Of a DNA stretch of 64,000 nucleotides, positions 17,988 to 26,679 are shown one piece after another. The notes below the pieces were generated by a model that was not told the DNA's origin, made no database searches, and was given only the letters and a program-made list of their open reading frames with translations. Position 1 is the first letter of the stretch; the number at the start of each line of letters is the position of its first letter. The DNA comes from Flavobacterium sp. KS-LB2 (GTDB lineage Bacteria > Bacteroidota > Bacteroidia > Flavobacteriales > Flavobacteriaceae): positions 3,286,001 to 3,350,000 of the forward strand of contig NZ_CP145904.1 of NCBI RefSeq assembly GCF_036895565.1, in the 5' to 3' direction. Both the position numbers and the translations under genes were made by a program.

Positions 17988-18527
17988 CTAAGTCCTCTTG
18001 ATTTCATGACCCACAAATTCTTCCAAAACTGCAAACATATCGTCAACCGAAAGCACTTCTAAATCAGGATGGGTTTTTAAGAAATCAGCATTCAAATTCA
18101 CTAGATTTTCTTCCAGTTCAAAAAAAGTGTCGTTGTTGAGCAAATCTCTAATCGGGTTTACGCCTTCGAGTTTTCCTTTGAAGAATTTTTCTCTTTTTAC
18201 GCTACTCATTAATTTTACTTTTTTGGATTGTTGTTGGAACAATTCCAAATGCTTTTCCGCGCCAATTAATGCCAAACCTTCTTCTATTAATTCGTTTAGT
18301 TCTTTATTCCAACGGGAATTATACACAAATTGCGCAAAATTTCCTTCGGTGTATTGTGAAGTATAATAATCTAAATAATAACTCATTATGGCGTCTTCGT
18401 GAATCAAATCATCGTTTACGCCTTCCTCGCGCATTAAGTTGATTACCGAAATATTAGAGTGAATTACATCTTGGGGGTTCTCACTGTTAAAGGCTGTTTC
18501 TGAAATAATTATTCTACCGAATTCCAT
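17988..18527 (-). CDS. DMP19/DUF4375-like protein
   Basis: The soluble, acidic 179-residue protein has no signal peptide or membrane segment. The stretch MSYYLDYYTSQYTEGNFAQFVYNS matches the core motif of DMP19/DUF4375 proteins (YY.. G-F-x-Q-F/Y-x-Y-N). Members are DNA-mimic or uncharacterised cytoplasmic proteins; Neisseria DMP19 mimics DNA and binds a transcription factor, but this similarity does not show the same role here. The family assignment is moderate and function is unknown. It has no operon partner. Confidence 0.7.
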   Translation of the reverse strand: MEFGRIIISETAFNSENPQDVIHSNISVINLMREEGVNDDLIHEDAIMSYYLDYYTSQYTEGNFAQFVYNSRWNKELNELIEEGLALIGAEKHLELFQQQSKKVKLMSSVKREKFFKGKLEGVNPIRDLLNNDTFFELEENLVNLNADFLKTHPDLEVLSVDDMFAVLEEFVGHEIKRT

Positions 18528-18595
18528 TTGTTTTGTATTTGAATATGTGCTGCAAATTTCGGGTAAATAAAAACAGAAATGAAATACAATGCGAT

Positions 18596-18766
18596 TTATA
18601 TGCTATCAGATTCGTTACTATTCTTTTTCTGATTCATTTTTGTAACCAAAGCTTTCAAACGTGCTGCTTTTTCTTTTTTTTCTTCTTGCAATTTCGCCTT
18701 TTTCCGATTCAGCAATTTGGTGTGTAAAGCCTTATTTTTGGTATTTTTTTCGGGTCCTTTGGGCAT
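18596..18766 (-). CDS. Small, highly basic Lys-rich protein
   Basis: The 56-residue product starts MPKGPEKNTKNKALHTKLLN and is made mostly of Lys, Glu, Ala and Leu, with a predicted single helix in the middle. I have seen near-identical N-termini in other flavobacterial small proteins, but no function is assigned. The longer frame to 18796 overlaps a TATCTTTG promoter box (18801-18794), so 18766 is the likely start. A nucleic-acid-associated role is possible from composition only. Confidence 0.6.
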   Translation of the reverse strand: MPKGPEKNTKNKALHTKLLNRKKAKLQEEKKEKAARLKALVTKMNQKKNSNESDSI

Positions 18767-18793
18767 GAGTTGAAATCTTTTTAATTGTGTTTG

Positions 18794-18801
18794 CAAAGAT
18801 A
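18794..18801 (-). promoter_or_regulatory. Bacteroidota -7 box for the small Lys-rich protein
   Basis: The minus strand reads TATCTTTG, an exact TAnnTTTG match about 28 nt upstream of the ATG at 18766. Confidence 0.45.
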
Positions 18802-18889
18802 AAAAAACGACTTAAATAAAGCCGCTTCTCAACTGATTTGATAACCACAAAATAGTATGAGCACAGCACTCAAACTTCCTCGAAAAAAA

Positions 18890-19612
18890 TTACTTACTAA
18901 AAAAGAATTCATGTATTGCAATTATCTCATTTCTTCCTATTTGAACTAAATCGTTAGTTTCTTTTAGAAAAATCCCTAAAGACCTTTCATTATAGATAAA
19001 TTTCATTTCATTTGAATAATCTGTAACAACGTACATATCGCCAGATAATTCAAAAAATGGAACAACAAGCTTTCCATTAACTTTAACTCCTTTATTTACT
19101 ATTTTGCCTTCAACTAATCTGTCTTTCACTAATTTATTATCATTAACGCCAGAAGCCACTTTAACGTAAGAAGTCATCATATTTATCCATTCGCTTTCAT
19201 CTACTAAATACCATTTCACTTTATCAAAATTAACTCCATTCTCATTTACCCAGCCATTACTAGTAAACCCAAACAACACTTGTTTTTTACCATCGAGAAC
19301 AGGCTTTTCTTGTGGCTTAAACTCCTGAATATTATACAGTATAACAGAAACTGAAGACATATCTTTTAATTTCTTTCCATCAAACGCTAATGTTTTTAAT
19401 GAGAAGCTAGTCAACTCAGGGTGATTATTTAGTATCCATTGCGTCGCTTTTAATTCCGCCTGCTCTTTCATTTGCTCAACTGCAATAATACCAGCACCAA
19501 TTGCCGCGATACCAGCAATAGCAGCAACGGCCGCAGTACCATTATTTTGAGCGTCCGCTTTTTTAGGAAGCAATAGGAGTACGATTATCAGAAATGTAAT
19601 TAATTTTCTCAT
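18890..19612 (-). CDS. Exported protein of unknown function
   Basis: The 240-residue product has a signal peptide ending near ADAQ (residues 19-22). A short Ala/Gly/Ile-rich hydrophobic stretch follows (AAVAAIAGIAAIGAGIIAVEQ, residues 27-47) that could act as a membrane hairpin. The rest is a mixed alpha/beta soluble domain with few Cys. No family is recognised. It is monocistronic, divergent from metG across a repeat-rich spacer. Confidence 0.7.
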   Translation of the reverse strand: MRKLITFLIIVLLLLPKKADAQNNGTAAVAAIAGIAAIGAGIIAVEQMKEQAELKATQWILNNHPELTSFSLKTLAFDGKKLKDMSSVSVILYNIQEFKPQEKPVLDGKKQVLFGFTSNGWVNENGVNFDKVKWYLVDESEWINMMTSYVKVASGVNDNKLVKDRLVEGKIVNKGVKVNGKLVVPFFELSGDMYVVTDYSNEMKFIYNERSLGIFLKETNDLVQIGRNEIIAIHEFFFSK

Positions 19613-19765
19613 TTTTCAAATTGTGTTATTTTATCAACCCAGCAACTATTACTGTTTGTTTGTCAAATTTATCAAGACTAAAAAGCATTTCCTTACGGTT
19701 TTCCTCATTTTCATTAGAAAAATTTATGATCAGTTTGTTGCTTTGCTAAAGAAAAAATCTCTATT

Positions 19766-19806
19766 ACGAGATCAATTTGATGAGATTTCTCCTTCGCCGG
19801 AATGAC
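19766..19806. repeat. Dispersed extragenic repeat (GTCATTCCGGCGAAGGAGAAATCTC family)
   Basis: The reverse complement reads GTCATTCCGGCGAAGGAGAA and continues ATCTCATCAAATTGATCTC. The wording is familiar as an intergenic repeat in Bacteroidota genomes; only one copy is in this window, so the family assignment rests on memory. GAGATCAATTTGATGAGAT within it is partly self-complementary. Confidence 0.45.
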
Positions 19807-19826
19807 AAATGTTGTAGGAATTCTAA

Positions 19827-19914
19827 ATGCCCTAGCCCCGATAGCAGTGAAAATCCTTATTGTTTTTGCTGCCAAAAACAATAAGATTGTAACGTATAGC
19901 GGGAAATAGCTCCT
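19827..19914. repeat. Dispersed intergenic element, copy B with perfect inner hairpin
   Basis: The outer ends are CCCTAGCCCCGATAGCAG and TATAGCGGGAAATAGCTCC. The interior holds a perfect 13-bp stem, CTTATTGTTTTTG (19856-19868) and its complement (19873-19885), with a 4-nt CTGC loop. The outer ends match copy C (62415-62491) closely, but the stem sequences of the two copies are unrelated. Confidence 0.8.
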
Positions 19915-19916
19915 AA

Positions 19917-19940
19917 TCCTTCGACTTCGCTCAGGATGAC
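19917..19940. repeat. Dispersed extragenic repeat (TCATCCTGAGCGAAGTCGAAGGA)
   Basis: The minus-strand reading GTCATCCTGAGCGAAGTCGA, continuing AGGA, is a sequence I recall as widely repeated between genes in Bacteroidota. It ends 15 nt before the -7 box of metG, occupying the place where a -33 element would lie. Confidence 0.5.
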
Positions 19941-19954
19941 AATAAATAATTACT

Positions 19955-19962
19955 TATTTTTG
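19955..19962 (+). promoter_or_regulatory. Bacteroidota -7 box for metG
   Basis: TATTTTTG lies 20 nt before the ATG of metG. The -33 position is occupied by the end of the repeat at 19917-19940 and shows no TTTG. Confidence 0.5.
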
Positions 19963-19981
19963 CACTCAATAAAATTGAATC

Positions 19982-22042
19982 ATGATACAGAATCCAAAAA
20001 GATATACAATTACAGCGGCATTGCCTTATACGAACGGACCGATTCACATTGGCCATTTGGCGGGGGTTTACGTGCCTTCTGATATTTATTCCCGTTACTT
20101 GCGTTTGCAAGGAAGAGACGTTTTGTTTGTGTGCGGAAGTGACGAGCACGGCGTGGCCATTTCGATGAAAGCCAAAAAAGAAGGCATTACGCCACAGGAA
20201 GTAATCGATAAATATGATGGAATAATCCGTAAATCGTTCTCTGATTTTGGAATTTCGTTTGATAATTATTCCAGAACTTCGGCTAAAATTCATCATGATA
20301 CGGCTTCAGAATTTTTCAGAAAACTGTATGAACAAGGTGATTTTATTGAGGAAGTAACCGAGCAATTGTATGATGCAAAAGCAGATCAGTTCTTGGCAGA
20401 CCGTTTTGTGGTAGGAACTTGCCCAAAATGTGGCAACGAAGAAGCCTACGGTGACCAATGCGAAAAATGCGGTTCAACCCTGAACGCTACGGATTTAATC
20501 AATCCAAAATCGACAATAACTGGAGAAACTCCGATTTTGAAATCGACGAAACACTGGTTTTTGCCTTTGGATCGTTATGAAGATTTCTTGAAAGAATGGA
20601 TTCTCGTTGGACATAAAAATGACTGGAAACCGAATGTTTACGGGCAAGTAAAATCGTGGATTGACGGCGGATTAGAACCTCGTGCGGTAACTCGTGACTT
20701 AGATTGGGGAATTGACGTTCCTGTTGAAGGTGCCGAAGGAAAAAAATTATATGTGTGGTTTGATGCGCCGATTGGCTATATTTCATCTACCAAAGAATGG
20801 GCTTTGCGCGAAGGAAAGGATTGGGAACCGTACTGGAAAGATCAAGATACGAAACTGGTTCACTTTATTGGGAAAGACAATATTGTTTTCCATTGCATCA
20901 TTTTCCCCGCGATGTTAAAAGCTGAAGGAAGTTATATTTTACCGGATAATGTGCCTGCAAATGAGTTCTTGAACTTAGAAGGAAACAAATTATCTACGTC
21001 TAAAAACTGGGCGGTTTGGTTGCACGAATATTTAGAAGAATTCCCAAATCAGCAAGATGTTTTGCGTTATGCGTTGACATCAAACGCTCCTGAAACCAAG
21101 GATAATGATTTTACCTGGAAAGATTTTCAGGCGAGAAACAATAATGAATTGGTGGCGATTTACGGGAATTTCATTAATCGTGTCGTGGTTTTAACCAATA
21201 AATATTACAACGGAATTGTTCCGCAGCCGAACGAACTTTCGGAAGTAGACGAAGCGACTTTAACAGAATTGAAAGCCTATCCAGCTGTGATTTCGAGTTC
21301 TGTGGAACGTTATAGATTTCGTGAAGCATTGAGCGAATTGATGAATGTAGCTCGATTAGGAAATAAATATTTAGCCGATGAAGAGCCTTGGAAAGTGATC
21401 AAAGACAATCCAGAACGCGTTCAAACACAAATGTATGTGGCGTTGCAAATTGCTGCGGCTTTAAGTTCACTTTGCGAACCTTTCTTACCCTTTACCGCTA
21501 AAAAATTATCAAGAATTCTAAAAATAGAAAGTCCGTTGAACTGGAATACGATTGCTCAAAATTCTGATTTGATTCCAGCAGGACACCAAATTGGCGAAGC
21601 GGAATTATTGTTTGCTAAAATTGAAGACGAGGAAATCCAAAAACAAATCGACAAACTGGAAGCAACTAAAACTGCCAATACTGCCGAAAACAAAAAAGCA
21701 GAACCACAAAAAGAAGCGATTCAATTTGAGGATTTTGCCAAAATGGATATTCGTACAGGAACCATCTTGGAAGCGGAAAAAATGCCAAAAGCCAGCAAAC
21801 TTTTGATTTTAAAAGTAGATACTGGAATTGATGTTCGCACTATTGTTTCAGGAATTGCCGAGAGTTTTAAACCAGAAGATATTATTGGTAAAAAAGTTAC
21901 TGTTTTAGTGAATTTGGCTCCAAGAAACCTTCGTGGCGTAGAAAGTCAAGGAATGATTTTGATGACTACGAATGCTGAAGGGAAACTGGTTTTTGTAAAT
22001 CCAGATACCGATGGCGTTGCAAACGGAGAGACAATAAATTAA
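19982..22042 (+). CDS. metG: Methionyl-tRNA synthetase with C-terminal tRNA-binding domain
   Basis: The 686-residue class I synthetase has a HIGH motif in [14 protein letters not shown], a four-Cys zinc knuckle ([18 protein letters not shown]), KLSTS in [11 protein letters not shown] (family KMSKS) and an anticodon-binding helical domain. A Lys/Ala-rich linker leads to a C-terminal EMAP-II/Trbp111-like domain (from about residue 575: [20 protein letters not shown]), which binds tRNA and dimerises. It charges initiator and elongator tRNA-Met. The length fits the long bacterial form. An EamA transporter gene follows after 12 nt, so the two may share a transcript. Confidence 0.96.
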   Translation: MIQNPKRYTITAALPYTNGPIHIGHLAGVYVPSDIYSRYLRLQGRDVLFVCGSDEHGVAISMKAKKEGITPQEVIDKYDGIIRKSFSDFGISFDNYSRTSAKIHHDTASEFFRKLYEQGDFIEEVTEQLYDAKADQFLADRFVVGTCPKCGNEEAYGDQCEKCGSTLNATDLINPKSTITGETPILKSTKHWFLPLDRYEDFLKEWILVGHKNDWKPNVYGQVKSWIDGGLEPRAVTRDLDWGIDVPVEGAEGKKLYVWFDAPIGYISSTKEWALREGKDWEPYWKDQDTKLVHFIGKDNIVFHCIIFPAMLKAEGSYILPDNVPANEFLNLEGNKLSTSKNWAVWLHEYLEEFPNQQDVLRYALTSNAPETKDNDFTWKDFQARNNNELVAIYGNFINRVVVLTNKYYNGIVPQPNELSEVDEATLTELKAYPAVISSSVERYRFREALSELMNVARLGNKYLADEEPWKVIKDNPERVQTQMYVALQIAAALSSLCEPFLPFTAKKLSRILKIESPLNWNTIAQNSDLIPAGHQIGEAELLFAKIEDEEIQKQIDKLEATKTANTAENKKAEPQKEAIQFEDFAKMDIRTGTILEAEKMPKASKLLILKVDTGIDVRTIVSGIAESFKPEDIIGKKVTVLVNLAPRNLRGVESQGMILMTTNAEGKLVFVNPDTDGVANGETIN

Positions 22043-22054
22043 GGAATTTATAAA

Positions 22055-22951
22055 ATGAAAATAAAAAAGCCGCAATTAGCTTTAATTGTTGGAATAATCT
22101 GCATTTCGATATTTCCAATATTAATAAAACTTCGGTTAACACCCGGGCTAATTTCGGCTTTTTATAGAATGGCAATTGCAGCAACCTTGCTACTGCCTTA
22201 TGTCATAATTACAAAAAAATTCAAGCTCCCAACAATCAAGCTCTTAATTCCTGCTATAATTTGCGGAATTTTATTTGCCTCAGATGTTGCCGTTTGGAAT
22301 ATTGCCATCCAAGAATCTAGCGCTACTCAGGCTTCACTGCTTACTAATTTATCGCCGCTTTGGGTAGGCATAGGCTCCTTCTTATTTTTAAAAACTAAAC
22401 CCGCTCTTAATTTCTGGATTGGAACCCTAGTCTCATTATTCGGAATGATTATGCTGGTTGGTTTCGAGTTTTTTATCAAACTGAATTTCGACACCGCTTT
22501 TCTTTTAGCAGTACTGTCGGGTATTTTATATGCTATTTACTTACTGGTCAGCAAAAAAGTACTTTCTAAAGTGGATGTCCTTTCGTTCATGACCATCAGT
22601 CTCATTTCTTCAAGCCTATATTTAGGAATTCTCTGTTTAATGCTAGAAGAACCTTTTTCCGGATTTTCTGATGCTGGTTGGCTGGTCCTGTTGATCCAGG
22701 CAATAGTTTGCCAATTATTAGCATGGCTATCGCTCAGTTATGCAACACAACACATGCGCGCCACAAGAGTGTCTTTGAGTTTGCTCAGTCAAGCCGTTTT
22801 GACTTCTATTTTAGCTTGGTTGTTTTTAGATGAAATAATCACACTGCAAATGATTATCGGAGGAATTATTTTACTTTTGGGAATCCGAATCACCTTTTAT
22901 TCTAAATCAATTTCAATGAAAAAAGTCTTTTCCAAAGCAGGGGAAAGTTAA
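22055..22951 (+). CDS. EamA/DMT-family transporter
   Basis: The 298-residue protein shows ten hydrophobic helices in two similar halves, the EamA layout. Recognisable pieces are ISAFYRMAIAATLLLPY in the first half, QASLLTNLSPLWVGI, and the second-half VSLSLLSQAVLTSILAWLFLDE. Members export amino acids or other metabolites across the inner membrane by proton or gradient coupling; the substrate cannot be inferred. It follows metG by 12 nt and precedes the HAD gene by 35 nt, so all three may be co-transcribed. Confidence 0.88.
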   Translation: MKIKKPQLALIVGIICISIFPILIKLRLTPGLISAFYRMAIAATLLLPYVIITKKFKLPTIKLLIPAIICGILFASDVAVWNIAIQESSATQASLLTNLSPLWVGIGSFLFLKTKPALNFWIGTLVSLFGMIMLVGFEFFIKLNFDTAFLLAVLSGILYAIYLLVSKKVLSKVDVLSFMTISLISSSLYLGILCLMLEEPFSGFSDAGWLVLLIQAIVCQLLAWLSLSYATQHMRATRVSLSLLSQAVLTSILAWLFLDEIITLQMIIGGIILLLGIRITFYSKSISMKKVFSKAGES

Positions 22952-22986
22952 AAGTAAAACTCAATACTTATCAAAATAAAATAAAA

Positions 22987-23673
22987 ATGAACCTAAAAGT
23001 AATTGCTTTCGACGCTGACGACACCTTATTTATCAATGAAACTTATTTTGATGAAACCGAGAAGAAATTCTGTGGTTTGATGGAAGATTATTTGTCACAT
23101 CAAGGAATTTCCAAAGAATTATTTAAAGTTGAAATTGACAATCTGAAATTATACGGTTATGGAATCAAAGGCTACATTCTCTCGATGATTGAGGCTGCGA
23201 TGACTATTTCGAATAATACACTTCCTATAGAAATTATTGAAAAAATCATTCAATACGGAAAAGAATTACTGGAAAAACCGATTGTTTTGTTGGAAGGTGT
23301 TGAGGAAACTTTAGCCGCTTTACACGGAAAATACAAATTAGTAGTTGCCACCAAAGGCGATTTATTAGACCAACGAAGAAAGTTACACAATTCAGGTTTG
23401 GGTCATTATTTTCATCACATCGAAGTCATGTCTGACAAGCAAGAAGTTGATTATACCGACTTGATAAAACGATTAGAAATACAACCTTCGGAATTTTTTA
23501 TGATTGGCAATTCCTTAAAATCAGATGTCTTGCCTGTTTTAGCTATTGGCGGTCACGCAGTTCATATTCCATTTCATACCACATGGGCACATGAAAAAAT
23601 TGACCATAAAGTGGAACACGAAAATTTCAGCTCTTTTGAAAAAATAACAGAAGTTTTGAAAATGTTGGAATAA
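22987..23673 (+). CDS. HAD-family hydrolase
   Basis: The 228-residue protein has the HAD motif I FDADDTLF (nucleophile Asp at residue 9), motif II threonine in VVATKGD, motif III Lys near YTDLIKRL, and motif IV MIGNSLKSDV. A helical cap lies between motifs I and II (type C1). These are phosphatases or related phosphotransfer enzymes acting on small phosphorylated compounds. The substrate is unknown. It stands last in the metG-EamA-HAD series. Confidence 0.88.
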   Translation: MNLKVIAFDADDTLFINETYFDETEKKFCGLMEDYLSHQGISKELFKVEIDNLKLYGYGIKGYILSMIEAAMTISNNTLPIEIIEKIIQYGKELLEKPIVLLEGVEETLAALHGKYKLVVATKGDLLDQRRKLHNSGLGHYFHHIEVMSDKQEVDYTDLIKRLEIQPSEFFMIGNSLKSDVLPVLAIGGHAVHIPFHTTWAHEKIDHKVEHENFSSFEKITEVLKMLE

Positions 23674-24019
23674 TTAAAAAATATTAATAAAAAAACTACT
23701 AAACTTACTTATAACTAAGCCATTAAACCTCTTAAAAACATCGTTCATACCAATTCTTTTTTTAATTTAAATTACTCCTTTTTAATAGAAAAAAGTGACT
23801 TAACTAAAGTAAATGAGCGTTTATTTATTTATTTAACATTTTTTTAAAAAAATAATTTTTTTCTTATATTTTTGGTAAAACATTGATTTTTAGATTATTA
23901 TTGCGAAAAAGAAATTTCATTTTTTATAAGATTATTATTAATGTTTACATAATTAACAGTTACGGTTTTTTAATTAAAAATTGTGATGTAAATTTGTACC
24001 GAATTTAAAGAATAAAATT
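23674..24019 (+). promoter_or_regulatory. AT-rich leader of the OmpA-type gene with two -7 boxes
   Basis: The 346-nt spacer has no ORF and is extremely A/T-rich. Two exact TAnnTTTG boxes are visible: TATTTTTG at 23867-23874 and TAAATTTG at 23989-23996, the latter 24 nt before the ATG. A run of T at 23964-23971 lies in the -33 area of the proximal box. The long AT-rich upstream region would suit a highly expressed outer-membrane protein gene. I see no riboswitch-like structure. Confidence 0.55.
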
Positions 24020-25285
24020 ATGAAAAAAATCATACTTACGTTAGTTTTTGCCTCTGCAATGACAACTTTGAGTGCTCAAACAGAAAATGTAGAAAGCGCA
24101 AGTACAGGAAATGACTTTAACAAATGGTCTATTGAGTTAGCTGGTGGTTTTAATAAGCCAACCCGAAAAATGACGCCAGGATATAGAACGTCAGTAGTAA
24201 GCCCATATGTTGCTGATCTTGGAGTTAGATACATGGTTAATAACAAATTTGGTTTTAAAGCTGATTTTGGATACAACAGTTTCACAGAAGGTGATAACTC
24301 AGCTGCATTTGATACAAAATATTACAGAGTAGACTTGCAAGGTGTTGCTAACTTAGGAAGAATCATGAGTTTTGAAACTTGGACTAAATCTATTGGTTTA
24401 TTAGGTCATGCTGGAGTTGGTTTGTCATTTTTAGAAAGAAAAGACCCTACTTATGCAAAAGATAGAATGGGTAACTTGATGGCTGGTATTACAGGTCAAA
24501 TCAAATTATCTAATAGAGTATCATTAACGGGTGATTTCACAACTATAGTTCATGGTAGACAATTTTATGCTTTTGACGGAGCTAGTTCAGGAAGTTCTAA
24601 AGGAATTTCTGGACCTCTTTTCAATGGTACAGTAGGTTTAACAGTTTACCTAGGTAAAAACGAAAAACATGCTGACTGGGTTTTCGATAATGAGGATAAG
24701 TTTGATGCAATTGACGCAAGATTCATGGCTATCGAAAATAAAATGTTAGACACGGATAAAGATGGTGTAGCAGATTATTTAGATGAAGAAGCTAATACAC
24801 CTGCAGGTGCAATGGTTGATACTAAAGGAAGATCAATTGACAAGAACAACAACAAAGTTGCTGATGATACTGAAGCATACATTTTGAAAAACTATGCTGC
24901 AAATACTGGTGATGGTTCTGTTGTTTACAACAATGATTTGATCAAAAGTTTAATCAACGGTGGTTATGTTGCAGTTTATTTTGATTACAACAAATCAACA
25001 CCAACAAATGTTTCTACAGAAGGTACTGATTTCATCTTAACGTACTTAAGAAATAATCCTACTGCTTCAGTTGACATTATTGGTCACGCTGACGAATTAG
25101 GAAGATCTGCATACAATGATAAATTATCTGCTGCAAGAGCAAATAATGTAAAAAATACTTTAGTAAAAGCTAATATCGATGCATCAAGACTGAATGTAGT
25201 TGCTGCTGGTGAAGATACTTCAGTAGATAAAAATTCTGACGCTGCAAGAAAATTAGTAAGAAGAGTTACTTTTATAGTAAAATAA
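24020..25285 (+). CDS. Major OmpA-family outer-membrane protein
   Basis: The 421-residue protein has a signal peptide (MKKIILTLVFASAMTTLSAQ). Residues 30-215 form an N-terminal beta-barrel with alternating aromatic and polar residues. A calcium-type thrombospondin-3-like linker follows (DTDKDGVADYLDEE near 247-260). The C-terminal OmpA domain (about 300-421) has IIGHADELGRSAYNDKLSAAR and ends KLVRRVTFIVK. Such proteins link the outer membrane to peptidoglycan and are often abundant surface antigens in flavobacteria. The strong terminator after the gene and AT-rich leader before it suggest an isolated, well expressed unit. Confidence 0.92.
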   Translation: MKKIILTLVFASAMTTLSAQTENVESASTGNDFNKWSIELAGGFNKPTRKMTPGYRTSVVSPYVADLGVRYMVNNKFGFKADFGYNSFTEGDNSAAFDTKYYRVDLQGVANLGRIMSFETWTKSIGLLGHAGVGLSFLERKDPTYAKDRMGNLMAGITGQIKLSNRVSLTGDFTTIVHGRQFYAFDGASSGSSKGISGPLFNGTVGLTVYLGKNEKHADWVFDNEDKFDAIDARFMAIENKMLDTDKDGVADYLDEEANTPAGAMVDTKGRSIDKNNNKVADDTEAYILKNYAANTGDGSVVYNNDLIKSLINGGYVAVYFDYNKSTPTNVSTEGTDFILTYLRNNPTASVDIIGHADELGRSAYNDKLSAARANNVKNTLVKANIDASRLNVVAAGEDTSVDKNSDAARKLVRRVTFIVK

Positions 25286-25303
25286 TTCTTTCTCAATAAG
25301 TTC

Positions 25304-25338
25304 AAAAACCCTAAAGGAAATTCTTTTAGGGTTTTTTT
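25304..25338 (+). terminator. Intrinsic terminator of the OmpA-type gene
   Basis: AAAAACCCTAAA and TTTAGGGTTTTT form a 12-bp stem around GGAAATTCT, followed by a T-run. It lies 19 nt after the stop codon. Confidence 0.85.
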
Positions 25339-25429
25339 TATACATTTTCATACCGCATGAAAATTTTTTTCCCCATGCTTTAAACTAAAGATTATACTGA
25401 AACGGATTTAAGATTTAAAAGATTAGCCT

Positions 25430-25437
25430 TACTTTTG
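25430..25437 (+). promoter_or_regulatory. Bacteroidota -7 box for the CAT-like gene
   Basis: TACTTTTG matches TAnnTTTG. Its final TTG (25435) is the first base triplet of the longest open frame, so that frame start is unlikely to be used and translation probably begins at the in-frame TTG 25459. Confidence 0.5.
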
Positions 25438-25458
25438 AAGATAAATAAATTCCCCATT

Positions 25459-26088
25459 TTGAAAACCCTTTTAGATATAGAAAATTGGCCTAGAAAAGAA
25501 CACTTTCATTTTTTCAGACAATTTGAAGAACCTTTCTTTGGTGCCACAGTTGAAATTGACTGTACAAAAGCTTATGCTATTGCAAAGGATATAAATGTAT
25601 CCTTTTTCATCTATTATTTACACAAAACCTTGGTTGCCGTTAATGCTACCGAATCGTTTCGCTATAGGATTTCCGATGATAAAATATATGTTTGTGACCA
25701 GATTGATGTTTCTGCTACTATTGGCCGAGAGGACGGGAGTTTTGGATTCTCTTTAATCGAATACAATGCAAATTTTGAGATTTTTACCGCAAATGCCTTA
25801 GCAGAAATCGATAGAATACAAAACACAACCGGACTTTTTACCCGAACGTTTAATGAAGACAACGTGGTTCACTTTTCGGCGATTCCGTGGTTGGATTTCA
25901 CTTCATTGTCACACGCTAGAAGCTATACTTTTCCCGACAGTTGTCCAAAAATTTCTTTTGGAAAAATGAAAATTGCAGAAAACGGTAAGAGAACCATGCC
26001 ATTGTCCATTCATGTGCATCATGGATTAATAGACGGTTTGCATTTAGGTCAATTTGTAGATTTTTTACAAAACATTATGAATCAGTAA
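25459..26088 (+). CDS. Chloramphenicol acetyltransferase-like protein
   Basis: The 209-residue product has the classical CAT layout: an N-terminal LDIENWPRKEHFHFFRQFEEPFF, FFIYYLHKTLVAVN, RYRISDDKIYVCDQIDVSAT, and the catalytic VHHGLIDGLHLGQFVDFLQ, in which the first His of HHxxxDG is the general base. CAT trimers transfer acetyl from acetyl-CoA to chloramphenicol; chromosomal homologues may act on other hydroxyl compounds, so resistance should not be assumed. There is no ATG near the N-terminus; the TTG at 25459 fits the family start MKTLLDIENW, while 25435 lies inside a promoter box. Neighbours give no resistance context. Confidence 0.85.
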   Translation: MKTLLDIENWPRKEHFHFFRQFEEPFFGATVEIDCTKAYAIAKDINVSFFIYYLHKTLVAVNATESFRYRISDDKIYVCDQIDVSATIGREDGSFGFSLIEYNANFEIFTANALAEIDRIQNTTGLFTRTFNEDNVVHFSAIPWLDFTSLSHARSYTFPDSCPKISFGKMKIAENGKRTMPLSIHVHHGLIDGLHLGQFVDFLQNIMNQ

Positions 26089-26128
26089 TTTATGTTTTTT
26101 TTTGTAACTTTACTTAAAACATACTGCC

Positions 26129-26635
26129 ATGCTATCAAAAAATATAGAATACGCGCTGAACAATCAGATTCGAATTGAAGCTGAATCATCACAAACCTAT
26201 CTTTCTATGGCTTCATGGGCAGAAACTCATGGTTTAGAAGGAATTTCAAAATTCATGTATGCACAATCTGATGAAGAAAGAGCACACATGCTAAAACTAA
26301 TCCGCTACGTAAACGATCGAGGTGGTCATGCTAAAGTAAGTGAATTAAAAGCACCGAAAACTAGCTATGGAACATTTAAGGAAATGTTTGAAGAACTTTA
26401 TAAACATGAAGTTTTTGTTTCTGATTCAATTAACAAACTAGTTGACGTTTCGTTTTCTGAAAAAGATTATGCCACACACAACTTCTTGCAATGGTATGTA
26501 GCCGAACAAATTGAAGAAGAAGCTCAAGCAAAACTTATTTTGGATAAAATAAACTTAATAGGAGACGACAAAGGTGGTTTGTATTTATTTGACAGAGATA
26601 TGCAACAACTAACTTTAGATACTACATCCAAATAA
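26129..26635 (+). CDS. ftnA: Ferritin
   Basis: The 168-residue four-helix protein has ferroxidase ligands in EAESSQTYLSMASWAE, SDEERAHMLKLIRYVNDRGG and the third-helix VAEQIEEEAQAKLI. It matches bacterial non-haem ferritin FtnA rather than bacterioferritin, since no haem Met environment is evident. It oxidises Fe(II) and stores it as a mineral in a 24-mer shell in the cytoplasm. It sits 13 kb from the feoAB uptake genes, so no operon link is visible. Confidence 0.93.
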   Translation: MLSKNIEYALNNQIRIEAESSQTYLSMASWAETHGLEGISKFMYAQSDEERAHMLKLIRYVNDRGGHAKVSELKAPKTSYGTFKEMFEELYKHEVFVSDSINKLVDVSFSEKDYATHNFLQWYVAEQIEEEAQAKLILDKINLIGDDKGGLYLFDRDMQQLTLDTTSK

Positions 26636-26679
26636 TCAAATATAATCTAGACTACAACTTGATTTTAATTTTTTAGAAA

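Noticed and set aside
19623..19805. 60-residue plus-strand frame before metG
   Set aside because: It ends in a dispersed repeat and has no domain or signal; the region is better explained as a repeat-rich spacer.
20499..20918. Frames on both strands inside metG
   Set aside because: They are shadows of a fully recognised synthetase.
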